Shown: positions 1-11,290, counted from the stretch's first letter. The stretch is DNA of 64,000 nt from Echinometra lucunter (GCA_029962745.1 CM057160.1:3726433-3790432); one strand, 5' to 3'. The notes: a model not told the origin generated them from the letters alone. Numbers and translations: made by a program.

Positions 1-68
1 GTTTATGAAGATATTACTCAAATCTGATATTCTCCTTTTAATAGAATGAACGGTGACAACCCACTTCA

Positions 69-296
69 CCGAAGGCCCGCGAGACCGAAGGCCCGCGAGG
101 CCGAAAATACCGAATTGTAATCTATAATATCACACCGCTCTGACCAATTCCTGTGCCAGAAGAAAGTTTAACAATTATTAAGGGGCAACAAGGACTAAAC
201 ATGCTAAAGGAGACATAATTATTTCATATACCAACAGTGAATTATTTGTGATGAAGGAAAATACGATACGTGAAAAGTCGGCCTCGCGGGCCTTCG
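69..296. mobile_element. Small element with GC-rich inverted termini
   Basis: The left end holds two tandem 16-bp units (CCGAAGGCCCGCGAGA, then CCGAAGGCCCGCGAGG). The right end carries the reverse complement (TCGGCCTCGCGGGCCTTCG, 278-296). The interior is AT-rich and has no reading frame. This GC-rich fold-back boundary in AT-rich DNA fits a non-autonomous DNA transposon of about 228 bp. No target-site duplication is obvious, so the superfamily is not assigned. Confidence 0.5.
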
Positions 297-363
297 AACA
301 AGCATCTAAAGTAGATGAGCAAAAGGCTACATAGTCTCCACATAAACCGTGTATGCTACTTAA

Positions 364-435
364 CCTTATGGCTCCTGAAACTGGGTGACCCCTGTATTAA
401 GCATATGGGAATTTGAGAATTCAGTAGTCAGTGGG
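364..435 (+). mobile_element. 72-bp TTAA-flanked mini-element, copy 1
   Basis: The segment is bounded by TTAA at 360-363 and 436-439, begins CCT and ends GGG. Its core (GGGTGACCCCTGTA, then ATGGGAAT, then GAATTC) aligns along its whole length with the reverse complement of 10038-10109, which is also exactly 72 bp, and with 57767-57841. Same length, same termini and TTAA flanks at dispersed sites support an ultra-short piggyBac-like MITE. There is no coding capacity. Confidence 0.65.
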
Positions 436-454
436 TTAAATGATGGAGTTCATA

Positions 455-620
455 GATGCCATCAATTCATGCTACACACATTGACAACTTTTGAAAAGGA
501 TGCCTCTCCCAGATGAGGCTTAATACGCCTTTAACAAAGCATCTCATTGTGTGAATTATTCAGATATAAGAAAGATGGCATCAATTCATGCTACACACAT
601 TGACAAGTTTTGAAAAGGAA
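455..620. repeat. Direct repeat of about 47 bp, spaced 119 bp
   Basis: A block starting GATGCCATCAATTCATGCTA (455-503) recurs at 574-620 with only a few changes, and both run into TTTTGAAAAGGA. The roughly 70 bp between the copies is unrelated. This looks like a local tandem duplication that later diverged. It has no coding content. Confidence 0.6.
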
Positions 621-739
621 ATCTTTTCTTCATGATGACTACGCTCCATCAGCCTTGAGCTACCTCACATCTTGGGGTTGCCAACATAGCATGAAGGTCT
701 CATTGTAAAGAAGGTCGCAACTGGTTTAAAATAAATCCT

Positions 740-1595
740 TCATCTCAATACATCAAAACACCATTTCTATAATTAACAAGGTATCCCTGGGGAGTTTTCC
801 TTTTCATATTCCTATTCATCTCAGTATACTTTGATTCTATCACTTTCCTCTTCTCTTTTCTCCATCTTCTAAAGTCAGATATCGGCCATGGACCTTTAAG
901 AGTTTAAAAATAACTTGTTTAGCTCAAGGTGTATCGAAATACCACTATCGTCATTAAACACCTCTCCTTTTTTCATCATTCCCATCCCTATTTCTTCAAT
1001 TTCCTTTTCTTCTTTATTCTATTCATTTCTGTCCATCATTAATGATGAGGTCATGGACCTGAAGAAGATAACTTATACTGCTTAAGGTATACACATGTAC
1101 AACGATACCATTACTGTAATTAACAAAACGTTTCTTGGGATTTCCCTCACCATATTTACCTTATTCCCTCTTCTATCCAATTATTCTTACTTTCCTACTT
1201 CTCTCTCTCTCTATCTGTATGTCTCGTCCCATGTTCAGACAAAAAAATCTGTCTTATAGCTATACTAAAATGGTATAGCTATACAATGAATTTCTGTGTC
1301 TCTACGCTCACTAAAGAAACATATAAAGAAATGTTGTATAATGAAACTAGGGTCTGAGCATCGTTTCGAACTAGAACTCAACAAAGAACCAACTGGGCAG
1401 GGCTTAACGTTAGCGCGGTCAAAAGGAGACTTGACCTTGCCATGACAACATGCACAGTAGAAATCTGCACATCTATACAACATTTTCTTTAAAGAGTTCT
1501 GGATGTGTGTCTGAACACTCTAAATGCTACACGATGATTCTTAATACGTTTCTTTATTGAGTTTCGGTATAAGTATTTTGTGTCTGAACAGGCCG

Positions 1596-1633
<38 letters not shown>

Positions 1634-2130
1634 ACTTCTTTCTCCAGCAATGGTGACAGCATCGGTCAAGGACCTGAAAGGTTTGCAAAATAACTTGTTC
1701 ATTTTGAAGGCTATTCCATTTCGTAATGAACAACATGTTCACTGGAACTTTCACTTCACTCTTTTCACAGTATTCCTATCTCTATCCCTCCACTTTTACT
1801 ATTTATTTTCTTTCTCATTCTTTCGCCCTGTAATGGTGAGAGTATGTCAAGGATATGAAAGGATGTAATTTCCACAGATATACCATTTCGACATTTAACC
1901 AAACATTTTCTGGAAATTTCCTTTTAACTATTTTTACACGTTTCCTTTCACCCTTCCTTCAACTTCACCTTCATGTACGCTTTTTGTTTCTCACTTTTCT
2001 CCTAATAAAATATTCATAGTACGGGTCATAGATGTGAAAAAGGTTGTTCCTCTCATTGTGTTAGAAAGCATTTTCATAATTAATGAAAATGTTCCCTGGG
2101 AATTCCATACCATCATTTCTCTCCAACAAC
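740..2130 (+). repeat. Old degenerate array of about 175-bp units with CT tracts
   Basis: At least six recognisable units each contain, in order, a CT-rich run, a block like GGTCATGGACCTGAA, a block like ATAACTTGTT, and a block like ATTAACAAAACGTTTCCTGG leading into TTTCC. The last block recurs near 770, 951, 1116, 1723, 1893 and 2079. Spacing is 165-186 bp except across 1231-1591, where another element is inserted. Units are strongly diverged, so the array is old. A 103-codon open frame at 1557-1868 lies in it but is low-complexity and not credible as a gene. Confidence 0.6.
1231..1591. mobile_element. TIR element inserted in the CT-rich array
   Basis: The left end (ATGTTCAGACAAAAA) and the reverse complement of the right end (CTGTTCAGACACAAAA) form imperfect terminal inverted repeats. 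CGTCCC stands on both sides (1225-1230 and 1594-1599), a possible 6-8-bp target duplication. The segment interrupts the regular spacing of the surrounding units, as expected for an insertion. It also contains a small hairpin (TAGCTATAC / GTATAGCTA, near 1256-1284). The superfamily is uncertain; a hAT-type element is possible. Confidence 0.5.
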
Positions 2131-3130
2131 ACTATTCTTCCTTGCTCAGATAATTTGCTTGCTCCTCTTTTCTCTTTTGATCTTCTTCTCTATTTTCCCG
2201 AGCAGATAATAGCTTTTAAAGAGGAGCTTGAGTTCCAGGAGAAGGTGAAAGGTAATTTATGAGCTTTGTCAGTCCTTTCATGTTAGTTTGAATGAAAGAA
2301 TATCATAGAAGAAATGTTCCCTGAACAAGATTACACTTCAAATGCCCTCATATTCAAAGTAGGACAAGAAGTAGCCCCAAATGTGGTCCCATAAAATTTT
2401 GGTATGAAATCATAACGATCTTGATAAATGCATGCTTGACTGGCCTATGAAACTTTGCTTTAATAATCATTGCAGCATTAGCAAAATCTTTACTTTATTC
2501 ATTGGAAATACTTAAGAAATTAAAACACAATCTTAAAGCATTTCAAGTCTACTTTACCAACACAAGAATTAAGTTTTGTTGGAGGGTTGGATTACCTTAA
2601 AATTGTTAAGAATATTTCTTATTTCTGTATGTTCCACTCCCATCATTTTAAATATTTAATGCTCCTTCTCTCTTTCTCTCTCACTCTCATTATCTTCCCC
2701 TTTGATTCCATCTCGCTCTCCCTCTTTCTTACCTTTCTTCATTCTTTGCACTTCTTTCTCCTTCTCATCTCTCACTCGCTCACTCTATCTTTCTATCTCT
2801 CTCTCTCTCTCTATCTCTCTCTCTCATCTCCCTATGTTTTGTCACTCTTAATGAAACATTCAATCACTCTCCCCCATCCTTTCTTCCAATCTGCTCAGCG
2901 GCGTAATCCCTAATCTCTCTTGTAGCGAACTCCCCGCTCACATTCTGTCCTCGACCTCTACGAAACCACCCCTCTAAGGACCTCTCTAATAGCAGCTCCA
3001 AGGTCACCTGATCGATACAGTCTATTGATTCATTCATAAGGCCTGTCACACTCTCTGTACTTTTCTTATCCATCCCAAATCATCGTCCACATGCACGACG
3101 ACGCCAACCGACGCCAACTGACAACGGGTG
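2131..3130. other. Non-coding sequence with a GC-richer block
   Basis: Apart from the CT tract, this stretch has no gene I can support. From 2131 to 2640 it is AT-rich and featureless. From about 2880 to 3130 base composition rises, and a short duplicated motif (CGACGCCAAC) is seen near 3097-3116. A small minus-strand frame at 2864-3073 has no recognisable domain. Confidence 0.4.
2640..2850 (+). repeat. Pyrimidine-rich CT tract
   Basis: About 200 bp of almost uninterrupted pyrimidines, including a (CT)n run near 2796-2825. It produces a spurious serine/leucine-rich reading frame. The composition resembles the CT segments of the array just upstream, so it may be a decayed continuation of it. 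Confidence 0.7.
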
Positions 3131-3452
3131 CATGGGAAGGTTTAAAAAGGTGATGATATCTCAATGTGTCACTGTGATTTAGGCTACTTTATGAGAAACA
3201 TAAATAATTCAGTGATGTTAAAGAGTGGAATCACCTCGAACCAGGTGGTAATAGTTACGAGTACTTTTTTACTGTTATCAGATTGCTTTATTCAGGAGTT
3301 TGTGGAAGATTCAAAGTATTAAAGGGATTTTTTTTTAATTGTAAAGCATAATTTATCATCTAATATTCTGTTTCACGTAAAAGAATACACAATACTAACA
3401 TTTCTTACATTTCTTACAATTTCAAAATAGGAGCTTTATAAAAAAGAAAATA

Positions 3453-3543
3453 CAGGTGAACCTCACTACTTAGTATAACAAACTCCTGTGGACCAAGGAA
3501 ATTACCTCTTTATATCGAAATTCTTTTTAACAAGGTTCCACTA
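3453..3543. mobile_element. Pogo/Tigger-like MITE remnant
   Basis: The left end CAGGTGAACCTCACTACTTA and the reverse complement of the right end (TAGTGGAACCTTGTT) are imperfect inverted repeats, and TA stands on both sides (3451-3452, 3544-3545). The internal text ACTCCTGTGGACCAAGGAAA is typical of pogo-type MITEs as I know them. At 91 bp the element has no coding capacity. Confidence 0.55.
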
Positions 3544-3631
3544 TATAGTACAAATACTTCCAAAATGATGAAACATCTACAAAAAAAGTTCTTTAATGAT
3601 GCTTATGAAGACTACCAGAGACCAGGGTAAT

Positions 3632-3656
3632 GGTTGGTTGGTTGGTTGGTTGGTTT
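3632..3656. repeat. (GGTT)n microsatellite
   Basis: Six uninterrupted GGTT units followed by a G-rich run. The rest of 3131-4120 is AT-rich single-copy sequence in which I see nothing else but the pogo-like remnant. Confidence 0.9.
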
Positions 3657-4130
3657 GGGGGTTTAGAGGCGCTTATCATTACTAAATTAGAATATTTGCG
3701 CCTCATAATTGTAATATTGTAAGCCATCACAATTGTAATATTTGCGCCTAATGTGTATCAGGAATGGCTTTTATACTGCATTTCACACCTTCCATTTTGT
3801 CACCATTATGACCAATCCCTTATTCAGTCAATACAGGATTTGTCAGTTCATGATATTGACGACGATTTGATTGACTTAAGTTCAATAACTCTAAGAAGAA
3901 TAGATATTTGACAGGCATGTATACCTGGGCTATCGTATCTCTGAAAGAAAGTGTTTACTTGAAAAAAGCAGTGCATCCATTATGCATCTCATATCACTTG
4001 ACCTTAATTGCTAATTCATGAAGGTTTAGAATAGCGTTGCTTAGCCAGGGCCACTTAATGAATTAATCAAAGTGCAGGCACTCTGGAAATCTACAAACAA
4101 AACAGATTTTTTTTTTTTATTCCTTTTATT

Positions 4131-4375
4131 GGCATCCTAGCTGCTGTGGTTTCAAAGCAGTAGCTTCAAGTCAGAAGGTCCAGGGTTCAAATCTTGAGTT
4201 AGTATGTTTCTGCTCCTGAATGTTGGATTGAAAGGTATTTGCAAAGCCTCCCAGATAGAAAAATAGGAAAGACTACACTGGCAACCCCACTGGTCTCCAC
4301 AGGTCATTTAAATGGTATGTGTCACAAGTCAGAAAGGTAATAAATCTATAAAAATCCAAAGGATTTCAAGCCCTT
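4131..4375 (+). mobile_element. tRNA-like SINE remnant
   Basis: A perfect pol III B-box-like sequence, GGTTCAAATC (4184-4193), lies about 45 bp after a weak A-box-like stretch (TAGCTGCTGTGG). That spacing is right for a tRNA-derived SINE head. The body then runs without structure into an A-rich tail near 4350-4375. The flanking acceptor stem of a true tRNA is missing, so this is not a tRNA gene. The family name is unknown to me. Confidence 0.45.
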
Positions 4376-4379
4376 TAGG

Positions 4380-6470
4380 GACCAAGCAGAAGCAGTAATC
4401 ATTATGGCTCCTTTAACATAATTCATGGTAGAACAAAGACTATTTAATAATACACCATCTGCTATAATGACTTAAACAAGCAGTAAATAGCAAATAACCT
4501 AAAATATGTTTATCATTTCATTCATCTTGAAGCCAAAAGTATAATTTTTTCTGTATCTGAGAGTTTGAAAAGGGTTTGGAATATAGCTTCAATAGAAGGT
4601 CCAAACTACACCTTACAAGCAATTGCTCCATTTACTTTTACAACTCTGTAACATAAGAAAACACAACTGGACACATCGCAATTGTAATAGCTCTTAACAA
4701 TAAAGCAATAGGTCACTATTTGAACTTAGAAGTGGAATGATATAAATCAAGGTCTGGAGTTTCAGACTAAATACCCAAGTGGCAGTAATAGGTATAGTGG
4801 GATAATCCCTTGACATTAATTCATTAAAACTAAACAGCATCCAATTACATAGATAGGGTGATGAATTAATAAATGAACCTCTAAATGGATGATTAGAGTT
4901 ACCATGGCAGGGTACAATTTCACCTTCTATCACTCTTCAATAAGAAGTTATTCTTTCTATCCATCGCAGGCAGCCATTCAGCACATATCATTACTGGGTG
5001 TATGTGTATGAAAACTATATGCAGGCCAATCAGATTTCCAAAGGAATTTGCTTAAGTCTGCTAGGTGGCTGTCTTATGGCCTAAGTACTGAATGGAATAC
5101 TGGTCCAGATCAATTAACGAGCCAAAAAGGCAACTAAAAGATGCACAGTTTGGGTCACTTTCATAAAACCTGACAGCTGCATAGTGTGTTCACATCTTCA
5201 GTAGCTAGTATATGACTTCAATTTGTCTATCTTGTCCAAACTAGTGTATTAAAATAAAATAAAATAAATAGTAGGAAGAAAGCAAAGCTAATGTTATATC
5301 AGAAATTAAATGAATGAAAGCCTTATTTTTTGCATTGAATTATGTTTGTTAAGAGTTAGAAAGGTCCATGTACTTTAGCACAGACTTAGCACACTTTGGC
5401 TCTGAAGAGAAAATATGGAAATTAGCCAGGGTCACCAAATCTGGTCAAGACAGTAGATCAAGAAAGAAAGATAAAACTCTGATTTCCTCTCTCCATTCTT
5501 GGTTCATAAACATAGATATTATTAGACAAAGAGTACAATGACATACCCCTACTGCACAATCACACCTCACCAAGTCATTACTCTTAAATGATCCTATTTT
5601 CATACCGAGGCACAGCACGAAAACGCACCTCTGGGACTGTAGCTCAGGTGCACTTCACGTACTGTAACTGTCGCAGTCCCAAGTTTCTCCAATGCAAATA
5701 TTGACATAGACTCTTGAAAGTGTTTTAGCTCTAGTTTTTTTTCCTTATGAAAGGTGCTTGAGTGTTGACTGTAATAAAACGTTTGCACTGAAATGTAATC
5801 ACAGCGGCTATAAAGCTGATGACAAGTTAAAATGCAAGAGAACTTGATGGGTATGGTAGAGGCTATTCTGTGACATGCCTTGGTTACTTTTATGAACATG
5901 AATGTGAATCTAACATGACAATTCCCATTTCAACACAGTATTACAATTTAGTGCCACTTTTTCATGTTTTAATCAACAGACCTCTGGATATTAATCAAAA
6001 ACAAAGCATGCCACACAGTATACAAACAGCTCATATAAATGAATTCTTGAGATAAACACCAGCTTACACATTTCAAAAGAGTGCTAAAGATCCTTATATA
6101 TTTCAGGTGCTTTTGCCAATTCTATTTATCTGCACAAAGATCTTGCTTCATTTGTCAGTTCCACTATAAATCCATTAAAAAAAAGACACTGTTATATAAC
6201 ACAGCATTACACAATTTACAGTTATATAGTAATGCAGTACATTATACATACACGCATAAGTTTAAAAGGACATGTGAATTACCATTGGTTCAGGTCACTA
6301 GATGGAATAATCAATGACGTATCAAAGGTAAAAAAAAATATCTAATCACCTCCATTTCACTATCTAAAAGTGTTTTTACATGTAATGCACTTTAAACTTT
6401 AAAACCCATCTTCTTCATCAACAGAACATCGGTGAAAGGTACTTATGAAGTTCACCTATCCTCTCCGGCT
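4380..6470. other. Unique AT-rich non-coding sequence
   Basis: No repeat copy, RNA gene or credible exon was seen. Small open frames at 4694-4933, 5600-5899, 5870-6055 and 6081-6317 lack domains, codon bias or splice context. Confidence 0.5.
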
Positions 6471-6960
6471 CGTATTTTACCATCAACGAGCCATTTAATT
6501 CTTTCATTTTTATAGCCTAAGGACCCTTCTCTCTCTACCCCACTTTAATTCCCCGACAGTTAACAGCATCATAGACTCCAGGATAAATTCCAGGCATTAT
6601 CTGTCCATTTCCTCCTAGTGCCTTCTCTTGGCAGTTTCCTCTAGCTAGCTCTCTTTCTCTCTCCCCCATGAGCTGTTTGGTGTGTAGCGAGTGAAGATTC
6701 CATGCCGGAGTCTACCGGGGGAAAGCAACGCCCACTTAATTGCCAGTTCCTAAGCAAGATGGAAGGTTGGCGGGACTGGACGCGACAAGATAAATGAGGG
6801 ACTTTTGTAGTGTTTATTTTGGAATTTATCGCAAGGAGGGTAGCACTTCATTATGGTGAGCGGCCCTGGAACACATTCCCCACTACAATGTACCCTAGGC
6901 TAAGGGGGAATGTGATTGAATGCTGATGCAAGGAATCGACATCATTCCAAGACATTCCAT
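6470..6960. promoter_or_regulatory. GC-richer island with clustered CATTCC motifs
   Basis: This block is less AT-rich than its surroundings and contains no reading frame. Its right half has four TEAD-like cores: CATTCC at 6874, 6943 and 6953, and GGAATG at 6907. The first two also form an inverted repeat around a 27-bp loop. It further contains homeodomain-type words such as CACTTAATTGCC. The picture fits a cis-regulatory element or conserved non-coding block, but conservation cannot be tested here. Confidence 0.35.
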
Positions 6961-7002
6961 TGGTTGTGTTATTTGTTTTGTTTGAGAACATGAGAACATT
7001 AA

Positions 7003-7402
7003 CCCATTCGTGACAGAGGGTCCACATTATGTGGTTTGGTTTAATATCTTTTGATGCAAAGCCCTAAAAAGCATACCAAATACATGAGCAGAAATTCTAA
7101 TACCTACTGTGCCCATTTTTGTTGCATCAATATTTGTTGTTTGATGCTGAAATTTTTTTAAAGGAAAATAAGCATTAAAATCCTTAAATTGGCAATGTGA
7201 TGAAAATGTTAAAATTACTGTTTTTCCCTGCAAATTGGCAACTTTATGACTTCACATCATACATTCTGTCAATTTATATTTATTTCAGATACATGATGTT
7301 TTATAAGAAAAATGTAGCAATAAAAGAAAAATGTTGGTGTTGCCAATTTGAAGAATAAAAGCTGATCAAATTAGGCTTTAAATAATTCCTGTCATGAATG
7401 GG
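7003..7402 (+). mobile_element. piggyBac-type MITE family PB-A, copy 1 (400 bp)
   Basis: TTAA stands at both ends (6999-7002, 7403-7406). The termini are CCCATTCGTGACAG and CTGTCATGAATGGG. CCC...GGG ends with TTAA target duplications are the signature of piggyBac elements. A second copy lies at 34644-35052. There is no transposase; the small minus-strand frame (7027-7233) is partly shared by the second copy only because the DNA is shared. Confidence 0.8.
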
Positions 7403-7409
7403 TTAATCC

Positions 7410-8940
7410 TGCCCAGCATAGTTCTGAAACTGTTAGCTCATTATTTTCAATCATAAAGGAATCATTCCTATAAAGATACAAAATAATGCTACTTCAAGAA
7501 AGTGTAATCTTCAAATAGTAAGAGCCTCTGACACAGAAAGAAAGGTGAGAAAAGAAAAATGCACTTCTAGAAAGCTCCAAAGATTTGAGGAAAAATTTGC
7601 CATTTATAAGAAAATGATAATAAACTAGTTTTAAAAAAGAACAAACACAATGAAAAGGTTATTCTGAATAAAGCACATTTCAAATATTTCACATGTTCTC
7701 AGAGCATTACAATTTTTCATGGGCAAGCTTTATTAACAATTACAGCATATATTAAAGAAGTACATTTTCAGTGCATAAAAAACATTACTTGTCACTAAAA
7801 TGCTGCATGTCAACAACTTGCCACTGAGAATTGTGGAAAAACAGGAAACGATTCCCCATAAAAGCACATGAAAGGTTGCAGAAAAGGTCACTATCCCCAC
7901 AAAACTCCCACATTAGTACTATAAATCATGTGACACTGTCAATTCACCAATGATAGATCCTCTTTCTTAAGGCTTGCAATAACAACAGAGCTACAGTCTC
8001 GCATCACTGTCACTATGATGGGAGGCCTTGGTAAGGAAGTAGGGGCAGCCAACGCAACCACCCCTCCCGTAGCAATCTATATGAAGAGTTTGGCCGCTGC
8101 AGCTTAAGCAGGCTGCAATGAGGCACATGTTGCTAGGTCAGGCAAGCACAAGACAACATAATATGCCGACCTTTTAATGTCACTATCATTGAAAATAAGT
8201 ATAAGGAAAATCTGCCAAATATTTCAGAAGGAGAAAAGGCCAGAATACTTATAAATGAAGCCTTAAATCAGGAAAATATTATTTGGGAGCCTGGCCATAA
8301 GGATATGGCTAAGATTGCAGCATTCGCATTATAGAATACACTGTTATTGTTGGTATAATTAATCATGAATATGATTACCATAATGTGTTGTCGTGTACCT
8401 CCATACTGATGAATTATCTTATTTTATGAAAAACAAAAAAAAATATCGACTACTCTTCATTACTATTTCACTTAATCAAAGTAGACAAGTAAGCACATTC
8501 TTATTATAAGACTCATTACAATGACTACTGTCTGGCATTTTCCTGAACTGAGCAAAATGACCCACATACCATATTATGTATAATATTTTGTGGAAATTTA
8601 AACAATAAATGTATGTGGTATTGTATTGATATTGTAAATCTAAACTGCATACTACAATTTTAGTTTTCGGTCCCCCAAAACATCATCAACGCAGCATTAC
8701 ACAGTGCCCACAAAAAAAGCAACAAACAAACGTAAAAACAATGTGAATTCCATTCGCCCGCATAACACAACAAATTACTGTTGTGTGTTTACACCATCGG
8801 AATTCATGCAAAGAATACCACACAATCTCACACACACATCTTTTTACGCAAGGAGGACAATCCGAACTATACTTGATCAGTTTAAATATGACAATTCTCC
8901 TTTTGCTACTAAAACTAGAGACCGGCTTTAAAAAAGATCA
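7410..8940. other. Unique AT-rich non-coding sequence
   Basis: I see no element boundary. A short GC-richer patch at about 7990-8130 interrupts the AT-rich background. A 75-codon frame at 8704-8931 is basic in composition and has no recognisable motif. Confidence 0.45.
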
Positions 8941-8942
8941 GT

Positions 8943-9200
8943 AAAAAAAAAAACATGAAAGGAATTCTAAAGGCAGAAGAGTGTTAAAAAGGTGAAATGA
9001 GCACAAAGAAAAAAACACTGCATCATAGGGCATGAAGGCATGAATGAATTTCAAATAGTCACTGATTTACAAAAAAAAACATGAAAGGAATTCTAAAGGC
9101 AGAAGAGTGTTAAAAAGGTGAAATAAGCACAAAGAAAAAAACACTGCGTTATAGGACATGAAGGCATGAATGAATTTCAAATAGTCACTGATTTACAAAA
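8943..9200. repeat. 126-bp tandem duplication
   Basis: Two adjacent units with a period of 126 bp (for example GGAATTCTAA at 8961 and 9087) differ at only about four positions. Both begin in an A-run and end with GTCACTGATTTACAAAAA. The similarity implies a recent duplication, possibly by slippage between the A-runs. Confidence 0.9.
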
Positions 9201-9330
9201 AACTCATGTTCAATAGAAGAAACATTCTCACGGGTGATTAGCTGCAGGAAGTCCGCGTAACTATTCCGCAATCATGTACACCTACTGACCATTCTGTACT
9301 TCTCAAGGCTTGTTCATATACATGCACAAG

Positions 9331-9728
9331 TAGGCGCTTTCACATCTACCCAATCAGGAAAAATACCCATAAATTACGAGAACTTTTTCAGGCCCCAAAA
9401 TACCTGATAATTATTCTATGCATTCACACCTACTCGAACAAGACCTCTTCGGGTAAGTTCTCGTAGTTATGAGCATGCGCATTACGGTTTATTCTGGAGG
9501 CGAGGCATGCGCTTCCCTCCATTCTGCAGCAGCGAGAGGGAAAGAAATTCTTGTAATTTACTTTCACATTTCAAATATCCCTGTAACCTTAGAGAAAATA
9601 TGCAAAATTTTGAGAAAGTACCTACTAGAATACGGCTATTTTTTTTCGGGGATATTACCGAGTACTTTCGTTTCACACTGGCAAAATACCAGGTATGTTT
9701 CCTGATCGGGTAGGTGTGAAAGTGCCTA
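9331..9728. mobile_element. TIR element of 398 bp, TA-bounded
   Basis: The outer ends are long inverted repeats. The left reads TAGGCGCTTTCACATCTACC and the reverse complement of the right reads TAGGCACTTTCACACCTACC. Similarity continues through ATCAGGAAA to about 35 bp. If the terminal TA is the target duplication the element is Tc1/mariner-like. No transposase is encoded. The overlapping small frames on both strands are chance products of the inverted ends. Confidence 0.7.
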
Positions 9729-10037
9729 ATTTGAGCAATCCTTGCTGTGTAGTGATCATGCTTCACAGTGTAGGGGTGGCTAGTGTAGGAGTGACCGACC
9801 AAGGCCACCTCGCAAACTCACAATGTGGTCTGGTATGCATAATAATGCTATGGAGAAATTTCTGGTTTACAAACTTATCTTGTAAAATGTTACCGCTTTA
9901 TTCTTTAAAAATGCCCCTTGAAATAAAAAAAAATGTCGTCAATCAACCATTTATAAACCATTCTATGTATTTATCTCATTTATGGACTTCATCATCCTGA
10001 TATGAAATTCACCAGTGACTTTGAGTGCAGGGGTTAA

Positions 10038-10109
10038 CCCGTTGACTAACGAATTCTCTCATTCCCATAGATGTAGTACAGGGGTCACCCAATTCCAGCA
10101 GCCAATGGG
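10038..10109 (-). mobile_element. 72-bp TTAA-flanked mini-element, copy 2
   Basis: TTAA at 10034-10037 and 10110-10113 flanks a 72-bp segment starting CCCGTTGACT and ending AGCCAATGGG, whose ends are inverted repeats (8 of 10 match). It aligns end to end with 364-435 in the opposite orientation. Confidence 0.7.
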
Positions 10110-10189
10110 TTAATAGTGTTTGACAAGACGTTGCGATTTCTCCATAGAGTTACGTATTGAACGTGACTACATGCAAGATCTATCTTAAC

Positions 10190-10341
10190 CTCACTTTCCC
10201 TCTCTCTCTCTCCCGATTTTCCCCTTCTACTTCCCTTCCTCTGTTCATTTCTTGATCTATCTCTCTCTAATTCTTTCCTGGCCCCTCCTTCTCCTTTCAC
10301 TCCCTCCCTTCTCCCTTCTTTCTCTCCTCCCCCCCCCCCCC
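10190..10341 (+). repeat. CT-rich tract ending in poly(C)
   Basis: About 150 bp of pyrimidine-rich sequence ends in 13 consecutive C (10329-10341). The minus-strand glycine/arginine-rich reading frame across it is a low-complexity artefact. Confidence 0.85.
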
Positions 10342-10381
10342 TATTTTCATATTGTCTCATCATCTCTAATCAGTTCTTTAA

Positions 10382-10781
10382 CCCATAGCAGTACAGAGCT
10401 TTCTTGAGGTCTAAATTAATCATCTGCAATCCTCAAATTGGCAACAACAGTTATAATTTTCCACTCTTACATAGTTTGAAAAAAATAAATATGGATATAA
10501 CAAGAACCAAAATGAATTATGATTCTAAAATTTAATCAGAAAATGCCACGGAAATAGTGATTATGTATTATTCACTGTGTTGCCAATTTAAAGAGTTTAA
10601 TGATTACTTACAATTAAGCTGCTGTAATTCAAGAATGCTACATCATACAGCATTGGGAATGGACTCAAATTTGTCAGTGAATTTTTCTCTTTCTGTTCAT
10701 GTATAATATGTAATGCCCAGCATTCTGGACCAAAGGATACTGCAAAAGTGTCTCCTAAAGGAGACGCTGTACCTCTATGGG
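10382..10781 (+). mobile_element. piggyBac-type MITE family PB-B, full copy (400 bp)
   Basis: TTAA at 10378-10381 and 10782-10785 flanks ends CCCATAGCAGTACAGAG and CTGTACCTCTATGGG. The outer nine bases (CCCATAG.. and ..CTATGGG) are inverted. The left 200 bp is homologous to 51242-51450. Non-autonomous; no transposase frame. Confidence 0.75.
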
Positions 10782-10789
10782 TTAACTCC

Positions 10790-10985
10790 ATCCTTCTCTG
10801 TCCCCTTTCTTCCTCATTCCTTCATTATTATCCTTCTCTATTTCTCTGCTTCTCTCTTTTACATTTCAGTTCTTTCACTCTACCTTTCTTTGCCTGTCTC
10901 TTTCTCCTTCCATCGCTCACTCTCTTTCTCTCTCACTCTCTCACTCTCTCTCTCTCTCTCTCTCTCTTTCCATCTCACCACATCT
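10790..10985 (+). repeat. CT-rich tract with (CT)n
   Basis: Pyrimidine-rich sequence immediately after the PB-B element, with an almost pure (CT)n run at about 10920-10970. The reading frames of 95 and 116 codons here are simple-sequence artefacts. Confidence 0.85.
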
Positions 10986-11089
10986 GTCTCCACATGCACA
11001 CTCCTCCCCACTTTCTTTTACATATCAAACAATAATCACTTAAAGCAACATTCAATCCTGTAGTCCTTATCAGACGGATAGTGACACCA

Positions 11090-11290
11090 CCAAATCATCA
11101 TCGCGTACCGTGGCTTTCACCCCGAAATAAACACACAACCCCTCGTGACTCATCTCCTAAGCCGCGCCGCCAAATTGCCATTTGATTGCTGCGGACAGAC
11201 CAAGACGCTTCGTCAAGGGTGGAAGGGGGAGCGTGCTAGAGATACATTCTCGCCGTCAAACTGTGTGTCTTTATACACCCTCCCTAATTT
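11090..11290. other. GC-richer unique block
   Basis: Composition is clearly higher in G+C than the surroundings (AAGCCGCGCCGCC, GCTGCGGACAGACC) and no repeat copy is seen. It could be a conserved non-coding or promoter-like block. No TATA box or exon signature can be assigned. Confidence 0.3.

Noticed and set aside
4184..4193. tRNA gene suggested by a perfect B box
   Set aside because: No acceptor stem or anticodon arm can be folded around it; a SINE fits better. The same holds for 15586-15600 and 54376-54386.
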